A DNA stretch of 64,000 nt from Blattabacterium cuenoti (GCF_014252015.1 NZ_CP059206.1:558001-622000); one strand, 5' to 3'; positions 39,947 through 50,106 are shown, counted from the stretch's first letter. Notes: generated by a model not told the origin, from the sequence alone. A program made the numbers and translations.

Positions 39947-40213
39947 ATGAACAAAACAGAATTAGTTAATTCAATAGCTGAAAAAACTGGAATAACAAAA
40001 ATAAAAGCTAGAAACGTAACCGATGCATTTATTGAAACAGTCATTGAATCTTTAAAAAGAGGAGATAAGGTGACCTTAGTAGGATTTGGAACCTTTTCTG
40101 TGGTAGAAAGACATCCTAGAAGTGGAGTAAATCCTAGAACAGGAAAAAAAATACATATTCCAGGAAAAAAAGTAGCTAAATTTAAGATAGGGGCAGAATT
40201 GACAAAATTGTGA
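39947..40213 (+). CDS. hup: DNA-binding protein HU
   Basis: Small histone-like protein that bends and compacts DNA. It has 88 residues: the N-terminal helical dimer part (MNKTELVNSIAEKTGI) followed by GFGTFSVVERHPRSGVNPRTG, the beta arm with the DNA-intercalating proline, and VAKFKIGAELTK. Fully intact. It is followed by a very strong hairpin that separates it from convergent pdxH. Confidence 0.95.
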   Translation: MNKTELVNSIAEKTGITKIKARNVTDAFIETVIESLKRGDKVTLVGFGTFSVVERHPRSGVNPRTGKKIHIPGKKVAKFKIGAELTKL

Positions 40214-40219
40214 TCTTTC

Positions 40220-40269
40220 AAAAGAACAGATAGAACTTAAAAAGTTTAAGTTCTATCTGTTCTTTTTTT
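40220..40269. terminator. 22-bp perfect hairpin between convergent hup and pdxH
   Basis: The arms 40220-40241 (AAAAGAACAGATAG...) and 40245-40266 are exact reverse complements with a 3-base loop AAG. The plus strand ends in a T run to 40269, and the minus strand likewise has A-rich/T-rich flanks, so it can act as a two-way terminator. It abuts the pdxH stop. This is the strongest terminator-like structure I noticed in the window. Confidence 0.85.
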
Positions 40270-40924
40270 ATGGAGATAGTCTATATAAAATCCATTTATT
40301 TTCTTTTTCTGAATGATAAACTAATCTATCATGAAGTCTATTAGGTTGTCCTTGCCAAAATTCTATTTGGTAAGGTTTTACAATATATCCTCCCCAATCA
40401 AAAGGACGTTTTATTTTTTTTTTATTAAAAAAATTATTCCATTTATTATATTGTTTAAGCAAATATTGTTTAGATGGAATAATCCTACTTTGTCGAGAAA
40501 CCCAACTTCCAATTTGATTTCCTCTAGGTCTATTAGAAAAATATTCATCTGACTTTTTTCTTTTAATTTTTGATGTAATTCCCTTAACAATAATTTGTCT
40601 TTCCGTATTTCTCCAATAAAAAGAAAGACATACTTTTGGTCTATTTTGAATAGATCTTCCTTTTATACTATAATAATTTGTATAAAAAACGAATCCATCT
40701 TTTGAGTACTCTTTTAATAAAACGACTCTAGTTTCTGGGCCTCCATCTGTTCCTATAGTAGAAATAGACATAGCGTTAATTTCTTCATTATTTTTTTCTT
40801 TATAAAAGGATTTTTCCTGTTTAAACCAGTTATCAAATAATTGAAAAGGTTCTTGTGGAACTTCAGATTCCAGTAATGAATTTTTTGTATAATTTTTTCT
40901 AAAATTACTCAAATCAACTGTCAT
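40268..40924 (-). CDS. pdxH: Pyridoxamine/pyridoxine 5'-phosphate oxidase
   Basis: FMN-dependent final step to pyridoxal 5'-phosphate. The 218 residues show the FMN and substrate contacts ETRVVLLKEYSKDGFVFYTNY, KGRSIQNRP and the C-terminal GGYIVKPYQIEFWQGQPNRLHDR. It pairs functionally with pdxA and with ribF, which makes FMN. It stands alone, convergent with hup. Confidence 0.95.
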   Translation of the reverse strand: MTVDLSNFRKNYTKNSLLESEVPQEPFQLFDNWFKQEKSFYKEKNNEEINAMSISTIGTDGGPETRVVLLKEYSKDGFVFYTNYYSIKGRSIQNRPKVCLSFYWRNTERQIIVKGITSKIKRKKSDEYFSNRPRGNQIGSWVSRQSRIIPSKQYLLKQYNKWNNFFNKKKIKRPFDWGGYIVKPYQIEFWQGQPNRLHDRLVYHSEKENKWILYRLSP

Positions 40925-40988
40925 AATATTATGATATTAATATAAAATAAAAATATACTAACTTTAACTTTATCTAATACAATATTTA

Positions 40989-41062
40989 GGCGTGATAGCT
41001 CAGTTGGTTAGAGCGTTGGATTCATAACCCAGAGGTCGGGGGTTCAAATCCCCCTCACGCTA
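40989..41062 (+). tRNA. tRNA with CAT anticodon (Met elongator or lysidine-type Ile)
   Basis: A 74-base cloverleaf. The acceptor arms GGCGTGA / TCACGCT pair with a G1-U72 wobble. The D-arm is GCTC...GAGC, the anticodon loop TTCATAA, and the T-arm GGGGG-TTCAAAT-CCCCC. CCA follows directly in the genome (41063-41065). The anticodon stem TTGGA / CCCAG has an A-C mismatch next to the loop. The elongator-type D-arm argues against initiator. Met versus Ile2 cannot be settled by eye. Confidence 0.88.
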
Positions 41063-41097
41063 CCATCTATAAAAATGAATTATCATTATTACAAAAT

Positions 41098-42243
41098 ATG
41101 TATTTTTCTGTTTCTAGTTATTTTCTATTAAGAAAATTACATACTTTATATAAAATTATAAATATTAATAATTTATCGAATTCAATTACTTTTACAATTT
41201 TTAAAAAAAATCAATTAAAAATCATATGGAGATTAGATTCAAAAAGTATAATTCATACATATGTTAAAATAAATGTAAAAAAATATACCCAAGACAAAGT
41301 CACAGTATCTACCAAATTTATGGTAGATATTTTAACCACATTTTCAAATGAAGAACTTTTCATAGAGAAGAAAAAAAATACACTCAATATTTATTCTAAG
41401 CAGGGAATTTATAAAATTCCTATTTTTTATGATTCAAATCATAATCATGAGAATATTAATATATTAAGAAAATTTTATTCCGTAAAAATATCCTTATATT
41501 CAAATGTTCTTCTAAAAATCTTGAATAAAACTTTATTTGTTACCGGAAATGAAGAATCGAAACCTATATTAAATGGTGTCTTTTTTCAATTTTTTTCTCA
41601 TGAAGCAAATATTGTAGCAACAGATACTTATAAACTAGTTAAATATACTATAAAAAATTTTAAAATAAATAGAAGGGTACAATTTACTATATCTAAAAAA
41701 TATCTAAATATAGTTAAAGAAATTATAAAAAATGATAAAGAAAGTAATATTTTTATTAAATATAATGAAAATAAAAATATAATTTTTAAAACAAAAAATT
41801 ATATTTTTTCATGTGAACCAATAAATGAAAAATATCCAAATTATCTTTCTGTTGTTCCCCATAATAAATGTAATATATCTTTCATTATTAACAAATTTCT
41901 TTTATTGAACACTATTAAAAGAGTTTCTATTTTTTCTAAAGAAAATAAAAAAAGTTTTATTGATTTTCATTTTAGTCATAATAAGTTAAAAATTTGTAAT
42001 CAAAATACGATTGATATTAATAATTCTATTTCAGAAATTAAGTGTAAAGTTATTTTTAACAATATAAAAAATATGAAAATAGGTTTTAACTCTCAATTTT
42101 TAATTGAAGTTTTGTCTTCTTTAAATGAAGATTTTGTTTATTTTGAACTTTATTATAATAGAATGGGAATTTTAAAACCTTTATATAATAAAAAAAAAGA
42201 AGAATCAATTTTTATATTAATTATGTCCACAATAAAAATATGA
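41098..42243 (+). CDS. dnaN: DNA polymerase III beta subunit (sliding clamp)
   Basis: Ring clamp that tethers the replicative polymerase. The 381-residue protein is highly diverged and lysine-, isoleucine- and asparagine-rich. Conserved landmarks are FVTGNEESKPILNGVFF, ATDTYKLV, EPINEKYPNY and the C-terminal hydrophobic strand ILIMSTIKI, where the usual Met-Pro-Met-like end is altered. The length fits three clamp domains. It overlaps pheT by 4 bases (ATGA) and lies 35 bases after the tRNA. Confidence 0.88.
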   Translation: MYFSVSSYFLLRKLHTLYKIININNLSNSITFTIFKKNQLKIIWRLDSKSIIHTYVKINVKKYTQDKVTVSTKFMVDILTTFSNEELFIEKKKNTLNIYSKQGIYKIPIFYDSNHNHENINILRKFYSVKISLYSNVLLKILNKTLFVTGNEESKPILNGVFFQFFSHEANIVATDTYKLVKYTIKNFKINRRVQFTISKKYLNIVKEIIKNDKESNIFIKYNENKNIIFKTKNYIFSCEPINEKYPNYLSVVPHNKCNISFIINKFLLLNTIKRVSIFSKENKKSFIDFHFSHNKLKICNQNTIDINNSISEIKCKVIFNNIKNMKIGFNSQFLIEVLSSLNEDFVYFELYYNRMGILKPLYNKKKEESIFILIMSTIKI

Positions 42244-44294
42244 AAATATCATTGAATTGGCTTAAAAAATATGTATTTCCTCTTAACATGGATGAAAACG
42301 AAATATCTAATATATTAACTGATATTGGACTAACAGTAAAAGAAATTAATAATACAAATAAGGATTTTATTTTGGATCTGGAAATTACACCTAATCGTAC
42401 AGATGCTATGAGTCATTATGGAGTAGCACGTGATTTACATGCTGTTTTAAAATTTCGTGGATATAAAGTTCATTTATTAAAACCAGTAATATATGAAAGG
42501 ATAAATTCTAATAAATCTAATATTCAAATCTTTGTAAAAACACATGAAAAATGTATAAGATATTCCGGAATGTTTATTTTTAAAATAAAAGTAGGCCCCT
42601 CACCATGTTGGTTAATTTCTATATTAAAATCTGTAGGGATAAAATCTATAAATAATATTATAGATATAAAGAATTTTGTCATGTATGAGTTAGGACAACC
42701 TATACATATTTTTGATATGGATCAAATAGAGGATGGAAAGATTATAATAAAAAATGCGGAAAAAAACACAAAATTTCAGTTTTCAGATAACGTGATAATA
42801 AAACTTAATGAAGAAGATTTAGTTATATATGATGCTGTTAAACCATTATCTATAGCTGGAATGATAAATCATGTTCAATCCAATATAAATGTTAAAACCG
42901 AAAATATTTTTATTGGAAGTGCTTGTTTTAATTCCAATATTATCCGAAATATAAGAAAAAAACATTCAATAAAAATAGAACCTTTACATTTTTTTGAAAA
43001 AGAAACGGATCCTAATCAGACTATATATGCTTTACAAAGAACAGCATTTCTTATAAAAGATATAATAAAAAGTAAAACAATATGTTCTGATATTGTAGAT
43101 TGTTATCCTAATCCTATATCTTTTTCAAAAATAAAACTTCGTTATAATAAAATTACAAATGTTATAGGAAAAAAAATATCAAAAAAAGAAATTAAAAAAA
43201 TTTTATCATTATTAGAAATAATGATTTACTATGAAAATGATCAATATTTATTGATTCATATACCTACTTATAGAATAGATGTGCAAAGAGAGATAGATGT
43301 AATTGAAGAAATATTCAGAATTTATGGAATTCATAATATTCCAATATATAATCAAATAAAAATTTATACAATTCCTAAATTTTACTATAAAACAGAATAT
43401 GAAATACAAAAAATACTTTTTGAACAATTAATTAATTATGGATTTCAAGAAATTATTTCTTCTACTATGAGAAATGAAGATAAATATTCTTTTTTACTCA
43501 ATTCTTTTTTTAAAAGAAAAGAAATTCAAATTGTCAATCCTGTGAACCAAAATTGTAAATTTATGCGCTCTAGCTTATTATTCAGTATGATAGATTGCAT
43601 AAAATCTAATTATAACAAGAACCGAATTGACTACAATATAAAATTTTTTGAATTAGGAAAAATATATTATAAAAATAATCATAAATTTTTTGAAAAAACT
43701 TATCTTGGATTAGCTATCTCACAAAAAGAAAAAATTGAATCTAAAAATTATCCTTTTCTTTATTTGAAAGGAATTATTGAACAAATTTTTCAAAGAAGTG
43801 GAATATATAATTATACACAAATTCTTTCCAATCATCCTTTATTAGAAAATAGTATTTCTATATTATATAATCATAAAAGTTTAGTCGAAATAGGAAAATT
43901 AAAAAATAATGTTTTAAAAAAAAATGAAATATTTTATGCAGAAATTGATTGGAAGTACTTAGTTTCTATTATTCAAGAAAAAAAAATGATTTATGTTCCG
44001 TTTTCTAAGTATCCCTCTTCGAAAAGAGATTTATCTATATTAGTAGATAAATCTCTTTCATTTGAAAAAATAAATCAATTAATTAAAAGAAAAGAAAATT
44101 ATATAATTAAAAGAATTAAAATATATGATTTATATGAAGATATAAATTTCCCTGCTTCCAAAAAATCTTATACTATAAGTTTCTTTTTTGAAAGTCAAAA
44201 AGAAACATTAACCGATAAAATTATTAATAATTCAATGAAAGAAATTGAATTCTTTTTGAAAAAAGAATTAAAAGCTGAAATAAGAGAAAAATAA
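42240..44294 (+). CDS. pheT: Phenylalanyl-tRNA synthetase beta subunit lacking the OB-fold insert
   Basis: Beta chain of the alpha2-beta2 enzyme that charges tRNA-Phe. It has 684 residues against about 800 in free-living relatives. The N-terminal MKISLNWLKKYV...NILTDIGLTVKEI runs directly into DLEITPNRTDAMSHYGVARDL at about residue 46. In normal PheT these are separated by about 110-120 residues forming the EMAP/OB-fold tRNA-binding domain. The B3/B4 editing core, B5 and the C-terminal FDX-ACB domain (SKYPSSKRDLSILVDK) remain. The frame is clean, so this is a deletion rather than a break. Function probably persists with reduced tRNA contacts. Confidence 0.93.
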   Translation: MKISLNWLKKYVFPLNMDENEISNILTDIGLTVKEINNTNKDFILDLEITPNRTDAMSHYGVARDLHAVLKFRGYKVHLLKPVIYERINSNKSNIQIFVKTHEKCIRYSGMFIFKIKVGPSPCWLISILKSVGIKSINNIIDIKNFVMYELGQPIHIFDMDQIEDGKIIIKNAEKNTKFQFSDNVIIKLNEEDLVIYDAVKPLSIAGMINHVQSNINVKTENIFIGSACFNSNIIRNIRKKHSIKIEPLHFFEKETDPNQTIYALQRTAFLIKDIIKSKTICSDIVDCYPNPISFSKIKLRYNKITNVIGKKISKKEIKKILSLLEIMIYYENDQYLLIHIPTYRIDVQREIDVIEEIFRIYGIHNIPIYNQIKIYTIPKFYYKTEYEIQKILFEQLINYGFQEIISSTMRNEDKYSFLLNSFFKRKEIQIVNPVNQNCKFMRSSLLFSMIDCIKSNYNKNRIDYNIKFFELGKIYYKNNHKFFEKTYLGLAISQKEKIESKNYPFLYLKGIIEQIFQRSGIYNYTQILSNHPLLENSISILYNHKSLVEIGKLKNNVLKKNEIFYAEIDWKYLVSIIQEKKMIYVPFSKYPSSKRDLSILVDKSLSFEKINQLIKRKENYIIKRIKIYDLYEDINFPASKKSYTISFFFESQKETLTDKIINNSMKEIEFFLKKELKAEIREK
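44023..44058. repeat. 15-bp perfect hairpin inside pheT
   Basis: AAAGAGATTTATCTA (44023-44037) and TAGATAAATCTCTTT (44044-44058) are exact reverse complements with a 6-base loop TATTAG. It lies wholly in frame, encoding part of RDLSILVDKSLS in the FDX-ACB domain. Confidence 0.9.
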
Positions 44295-44304
44295 AATTAT
44301 TTGA

Positions 44305-45756
44305 TTAAATGAAATAAGATAATTTTTTTAAAACTTTTTTTAATCCAGTTTCTTTTTCTATAATTTGTGATATTTCTTTAATGTGAATTCTTTTCTGTTC
44401 CATGCTATCTCTATTCCTCATAGTTACTGTATCAGTTTCTATAGTATCGTAATCTACAGTAAAGCAAAATGGCGTTCCTATAGCGTCTTGTCTTCTATAC
44501 AATTTTCCAATAGTTGCTTTTTGATCGTAAACTAGTCTATGATGAATTCTAATATCATTAAATATTTTTTTTGCTATTTCTGGCAATCCATCTTTTTTAA
44601 CTAAAGGCAATATAGCAGCTTTAATCGGAGATAAATGATAGGGAAGTTTTAATACCACACGAGTTTTATCATTTTTTAATTTTTCCTTTTTTAAGGAAGA
44701 AGAAAGTATAGCTAAAAAAAGACGATCTAATCCTAAAGATGTTTCTATAACATAAGGAATATAATTCCTTTCTGATTCAAAAAAAGACTCAAAAACTCTT
44801 AACTTCTTTTTCGAAAAAAATTCATGATTTTTTAAATCAAAATCTCTACGAGAATGAATCCCTTCTATTTCTTGAAATCCAAAGGGAAAATGAAATTCTA
44901 TATCTGATCCTGCACTAGCATAATGAGCCAAATGGTTATGATTACATAATTTATAGTGTTCTCTATATCCTAAATTTAATTCTAAATGCCACTTTAAACG
45001 AATTTTTTTCCAATATTCATACCATTTTATTTCTTCTTCAGGAAGAATAAAAAATTGCATTTCCATTTGTTCAAATTCCCGCATTCTAAATATAAATTTT
45101 CTTGCAAAAATTTCATTTCTAAATGATTTTCCGATTTGTGCAATTCCGAATGGAATTTTCATTCTAGTAGATTTTATTATATTCTGAAAATTTGAAAATA
45201 TTCCTTGAGCTGTTTCAGGACGAAGAAATAAATCTTTTTTATTTTTAATTCTGAACATCATATTAAAATGACGAATTTTTGTCCAATTTTTTGTTTTACA
45301 AATAGGATCACAAATACTTAATTCATCAATTAAAGTTTTGAGATCTATCCAATCTTTTTTTTTTAAAGATTGATGTAAACGAGATAATATTTTTTCTTTT
45401 TTTTTAGGATCATTAGAAAAATTTTTTTCTACATACTCTTGAATTAAAATTTCCGGACGATATCTTTTTTTAGAATCTTTATTATCAATTAATAACTCGT
45501 TAAATTCATCAATATGACCGGATGCACGCCAAACATCAGAATGCATAAGTATAGAAGAATCCACTCCTACTATATTTTCATGAAGTTGTGTCATTGATTT
45601 CCACCAAAATTCTTTTATATTATTTTTTAATTCTACTCCATGTGGCCCATAATCATAAACGGCATTTAATCCTCCATAAATTTCACTAGAAGGAAAAATA
45701 AAACCATAAATTTTTGCGTGAGAAATTAAAAAATCAAAAAAATGACTGCATTTCAT
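44305..45756 (-). CDS. glyS: Glycyl-tRNA synthetase, single-chain type
   Basis: Charges tRNA-Gly; the homodimeric, eukaryote-like form used by Bacteroidota. The 483 residues show the N-terminal FPSSEIYGGLNAVYDYGPHG, class II motif 2 around FRNEIFARKFIFRMREFEQMEM, and motif 3 in ETSLGLDRLFLAIL. The C-terminal anticodon-binding domain begins near VVLKLPYHLSPIKAAILPL. It ends 10 bases from convergent pheT. Some databases call this glyQS. Confidence 0.95.
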   Translation of the reverse strand: MKCSHFFDFLISHAKIYGFIFPSSEIYGGLNAVYDYGPHGVELKNNIKEFWWKSMTQLHENIVGVDSSILMHSDVWRASGHIDEFNELLIDNKDSKKRYRPEILIQEYVEKNFSNDPKKKEKILSRLHQSLKKKDWIDLKTLIDELSICDPICKTKNWTKIRHFNMMFRIKNKKDLFLRPETAQGIFSNFQNIIKSTRMKIPFGIAQIGKSFRNEIFARKFIFRMREFEQMEMQFFILPEEEIKWYEYWKKIRLKWHLELNLGYREHYKLCNHNHLAHYASAGSDIEFHFPFGFQEIEGIHSRRDFDLKNHEFFSKKKLRVFESFFESERNYIPYVIETSLGLDRLFLAILSSSLKKEKLKNDKTRVVLKLPYHLSPIKAAILPLVKKDGLPEIAKKIFNDIRIHHRLVYDQKATIGKLYRRQDAIGTPFCFTVDYDTIETDTVTMRNRDSMEQKRIHIKEISQIIEKETGLKKVLKKLSYFI

Positions 45757-45765
45757 TCTATTATT

Positions 45766-46707
45766 TTATACACATAAAGATAAATATTTTTCCAAATCTA
45801 ATGCAGCCATACATCCGGTACCAGCAGATGTAATAGCTTGACGATAATCAGGATCTTGTACATCTCCTGCAGCAAATACTCCAGGTTTACTAGTTATAGT
45901 TCTTCCTTCTTTTACAAGAATATATCCTCTTTTATCCAAATCTAATTCATTTTTAAAAATTTCTGTATTAGGAATATGACCTATAGCAATAAATAAACCA
46001 TTAATGAAAAGAATTCTACTTGTTTCATTTTTATGATTAAAAATTCTAATTCCTTCCAAAAAATTATCTCCAATAATTTCTGTAACATGAGAACAAAATA
46101 AAATATTGATATTATTTTTTTTTGAAATATGATATTGCAAAATTTTGGATGCTTTAAAATAATCTTTTCTAACTATTAAATATACTTTTTTGCAAATTTT
46201 TGCCAAATAATTTGCTTCTTCTAAAGCTGTATCTCCGCCTCCTATTACAGCTACATTTTTATCTTTATGAAAAAAACCATCACAAGTAGCACAAAAAGAA
46301 ATTCCTAATCCTATAAATTTTTTTTCTTTATTAATTCCTAAAAATTTAGGCCTAGAACCTGTAGCAATAATCAATCCTTTACTTTGTATATATTTTTTTT
46401 CTTCAAAAAAAATTTTATGTATTCCTCCTTTTTTATCAGTTAAAATAACTTGATTGACTGATTCATTGATTATTTGAGTATTAAAACGTTCTGCTTGTTT
46501 TTTACAATCATTCATCAAATCTATCCCATTAACTCCTTCGGGAAATCCAAGATAATTATCCACAATACTTGTGGTAGTCAATTGCCCTCCTGGTTGAAAT
46601 CCACTAAAAAGAATAGGATTCATATCAGCTCTGGCTGCATATATAGCAGCAGAATAACCAGCAGGACCAGATCCAATAATTACACAATTATATATTTTTT
46701 TTAACAT
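45766..46707 (-). CDS. trxB: Thioredoxin reductase
   Basis: NADPH-dependent flavoprotein that reduces thioredoxin. FAD motif IIGSGPAGYSAAIYAAR at 10-26, redox-active CATC at 139-142, NADPH motif VIGGGDTALEEA, and C-terminal VFAAGDVQDPDYRQAITSAGTGCMAA. Length 313 residues, normal. It starts 9 bases after the glyS ATG region on the same strand. Confidence 0.96.
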   Translation of the reverse strand: MLKKIYNCVIIGSGPAGYSAAIYAARADMNPILFSGFQPGGQLTTTSIVDNYLGFPEGVNGIDLMNDCKKQAERFNTQIINESVNQVILTDKKGGIHKIFFEEKKYIQSKGLIIATGSRPKFLGINKEKKFIGLGISFCATCDGFFHKDKNVAVIGGGDTALEEANYLAKICKKVYLIVRKDYFKASKILQYHISKKNNINILFCSHVTEIIGDNFLEGIRIFNHKNETSRILFINGLFIAIGHIPNTEIFKNELDLDKRGYILVKEGRTITSKPGVFAAGDVQDPDYRQAITSAGTGCMAALDLEKYLSLCV

Positions 46708-46776
46708 AAAATATTTTTTTCTTATAAAGAATTATATATTAATATTTTGTAAAAATATTTTATTATTTAATAAATT

Positions 46777-47211
46777 ATGTATTATTTAAACTTTTTTATA
46801 AGAAAATATTTACATTTGAAAAAAATAAAAAATAAAATTCATATATTTTGTGTAATAAGAAAAAAATTTTATCTCTTTACTCAAGAAGAAGTAATACGTC
46901 AATATATAATTTTTTTATTAAAAGAAGTAAAAAATTATAAATGCTCTAACATATGGGTAGAACATCCTATGAAAATAAATATGTTAAATAAACGACTAGA
47001 TATTTTAGTTCAATTTAACAGAAAACCACATATACTCATCGAATGTAAACCGCCTAAAATTTCTATCACACAAAAAACTTTTGATCAAATTTCCATATAT
47101 AATAAGGTAATAAAAGCTCCATTTTTAATGATTAGTAATGGAATAAAAAATTTTATTTTTAAAGTTGACAAGAAAAAAAAAAAATTTACTTTTTTAAAGT
47201 ATATTCCATAA
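46777..47211 (+). CDS. Lone HsdR N-terminal-like PD-(D/E)XK domain protein
   Basis: The 144-residue protein resembles the small flavobacterial proteins annotated as type I restriction enzyme R N-terminal domain. A nuclease-fold core is visible: RLDILVQF with D75, and HILIECK with E89 and K91, spaced as in PD-(D/E)XK enzymes. FTQEEVIRQYIIFLLKEV is the typical preceding helix. There is no helicase domain, methylase or specificity gene around it. It is therefore not a restriction system; a DNA-repair or housekeeping role is inference. An in-frame A12 run (47173-47184) near the end could cause slippage. It is convergent with gapA. Confidence 0.78.
   Translation: MYYLNFFIRKYLHLKKIKNKIHIFCVIRKKFYLFTQEEVIRQYIIFLLKEVKNYKCSNIWVEHPMKINMLNKRLDILVQFNRKPHILIECKPPKISITQKTFDQISIYNKVIKAPFLMISNGIKNFIFKVDKKKKKFTFLKYIP
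47173..47184 (+). repeat. A12 homopolymer in the HsdR-N-like gene
   Basis: Twelve A in a row, coding for lysines in DKKKKKFTF. It is the longest A run I found in a coding frame here. Slippage would alter only about the last ten residues. Confidence 0.8.
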
Positions 47212-47240
47212 CATAAACAGAACTATTAACTGAATACTAA

Positions 47241-48269
<1,029 letters not shown>

Positions 48270-48277
48270 TTATAAAA

Positions 48278-50077
48278 TTAATTTTTGATTTTGAGAAAAG
48301 TTATAAAAGCAGATGATGGAATTTCAACTTTTCCTATTTTACGCATTTTCTTCTTTCCTTTTTTTTGTTTTTCCAAAAGTTTTCTTTTTCTAGAAACATC
48401 TCCTCCATAACATTTATCTGTAACATTTTTTCTGAAAGCTTTAATAGTTTCTCTTGCTATAATTTTTCCAGATACAGAAATTTGAATAGGAATACTAAAT
48501 TGATGTTTTGGAATTAAAACAGATAATTCTTGACATATTTTTCTCGCTAAAAAAAAAACTTTGGTTTTATGAGCTAAAAGAGATAAAGGTTCTATTTTTT
48601 CGTGATTAATCAATACAGTAATTTTTTGTAAATCCGAATTTCTATAACCGATAAAATTGTAATCAAAAGAAGCGTATCCATTAGAAATGGTTTTTAATTT
48701 ATCATAAAAATCAAATATAATTTCCGATAAAGGCATTTCAAATATAAGCTTGATTCTTTTTGAAGTTAAATAATTATGATTTCCAATCATGTTTCCTCTT
48801 TTTTCAATACATAACGACATTACATTTCCTATATAGTTATCTTTAGTAATAATAGAAACTAAAACATATGGTTCTTCTACTTTTTTTAATTTTTCCATTT
48901 CTGGAAAATCTGAAGGATTATTAATTAAAACTTTTTGATCATTTTTTTTGTAAACTCTATAAGAAACATTAGGGATCGTAAGTATTACAGAAATGCCATA
49001 TTCACGTTCCAGACGATCTTTTACTACTTCCATATGAAGAAATCCTAAAAATCCACAATGAAAACCAAACCCTAATGCGGGAGAAGACTCAGGACTGAAA
49101 GAAAGTGCAGCATCATTTAACTGTAATTTTTCTATAGAAGAACGTAATTCTTCGTATTTATCAGAATTAATTGGATAAATACTGGCGAAAACCATAGGTT
49201 TAAATTCTTCAAATTTTTGTATCGCTTTTTTAGCTGGTTTTTTCGCATCTGTTATGGTATCTCCTACTTTTACTTCACTTGTATTCTTTATACCAGAAAT
49301 AACATACCCAACATCTCCTGTATTGATTTGATTCTTTGAAATATGTTTTAGCTTCAAAGTTCCTATATCATAAGCTGAATAAATTTTTCCTGTGGACATA
49401 AATCGTAATTTTTGTCCTTTTCGTATATAACCATTTTTTATTCTAAATAATACTTCAATACCTGTAAATGGATTATATAAAGAATCAAAAATAATGGCTT
49501 GTAAAGGGGCTTTTGGATCTCCTTTTGGAGCAGGAATACGTGTTACTATTTGATCTAAAACATTATTAATTCCTAATCCATTTTTGGCGCTAACAGGAAT
49601 AATATCTTTCATTTTACATCCTACTAATTCCATGATTTCTTTCATTACATCTTCGGGAATGGAATCCGACAAATCAATTTTATTTAAAATAGGAATAATG
49701 ACCAGATGATTTTTTAATGCTAAAGAAAGATTGGATATTGTTTGTGCTTGTACACTTTTTGTACAATCTACAACAAGTAGTGCTCCTTCACAAGCTGCAA
49801 TGGAACGTGATACTTCATATGAAAAATCTACATGTCCAGGTGTATCTATCAAATTTAGAATATATATTTGATTCTTATGTTGATATTCCATTTGAACAGC
49901 ATGACTCTTGATCGTTATTCCACGTTCTCTTTCTAAATCCATATCATCCAATAACTGATTTCGTTTTTTTTTTCCTTCTGAAACTGTTTTTGTAAATTCT
50001 AATAAACGATCAGCTAATGTGCTTTTCCCGTGATCTATATGTGCTATAATACAGAAATTACGAATATAATGAATCAT
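48278..50077 (-). CDS. lepA: Elongation factor 4 (LepA)
   Basis: Translational GTPase acting in ribosome back-translocation or initiation. GTP motifs: AHIDHGKSTL at 13-22, DTPGHVDF and NKIDL. The LepA-specific C-terminal domain ends with VTDKCYGGDVSRKRKLLEKQKKGK. At 599 residues it is full-length. Downstream of tRNA-Arg and upstream of gapA on the same strand. Confidence 0.97.
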   Translation of the reverse strand: MIHYIRNFCIIAHIDHGKSTLADRLLEFTKTVSEGKKKRNQLLDDMDLERERGITIKSHAVQMEYQHKNQIYILNLIDTPGHVDFSYEVSRSIAACEGALLVVDCTKSVQAQTISNLSLALKNHLVIIPILNKIDLSDSIPEDVMKEIMELVGCKMKDIIPVSAKNGLGINNVLDQIVTRIPAPKGDPKAPLQAIIFDSLYNPFTGIEVLFRIKNGYIRKGQKLRFMSTGKIYSAYDIGTLKLKHISKNQINTGDVGYVISGIKNTSEVKVGDTITDAKKPAKKAIQKFEEFKPMVFASIYPINSDKYEELRSSIEKLQLNDAALSFSPESSPALGFGFHCGFLGFLHMEVVKDRLEREYGISVILTIPNVSYRVYKKNDQKVLINNPSDFPEMEKLKKVEEPYVLVSIITKDNYIGNVMSLCIEKRGNMIGNHNYLTSKRIKLIFEMPLSEIIFDFYDKLKTISNGYASFDYNFIGYRNSDLQKITVLINHEKIEPLSLLAHKTKVFFLARKICQELSVLIPKHQFSIPIQISVSGKIIARETIKAFRKNVTDKCYGGDVSRKRKLLEKQKKGKKKMRKIGKVEIPSSAFITFLKIKN

Positions 50078-50106
50078 AATTAATTAAGTTTAAAAAATAA
50101 TAATAA

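Noticed and set aside
39937..40221. 94-residue minus-strand frame opposite HU
   Set aside because: Complements the whole HU gene, which has clear family motifs; its end enters the hairpin. A mirror frame, not a gene.
46777..47211. A type I restriction system
   Set aside because: Only an HsdR-N-like domain is present; no helicase, methylase or specificity subunit anywhere in the window.
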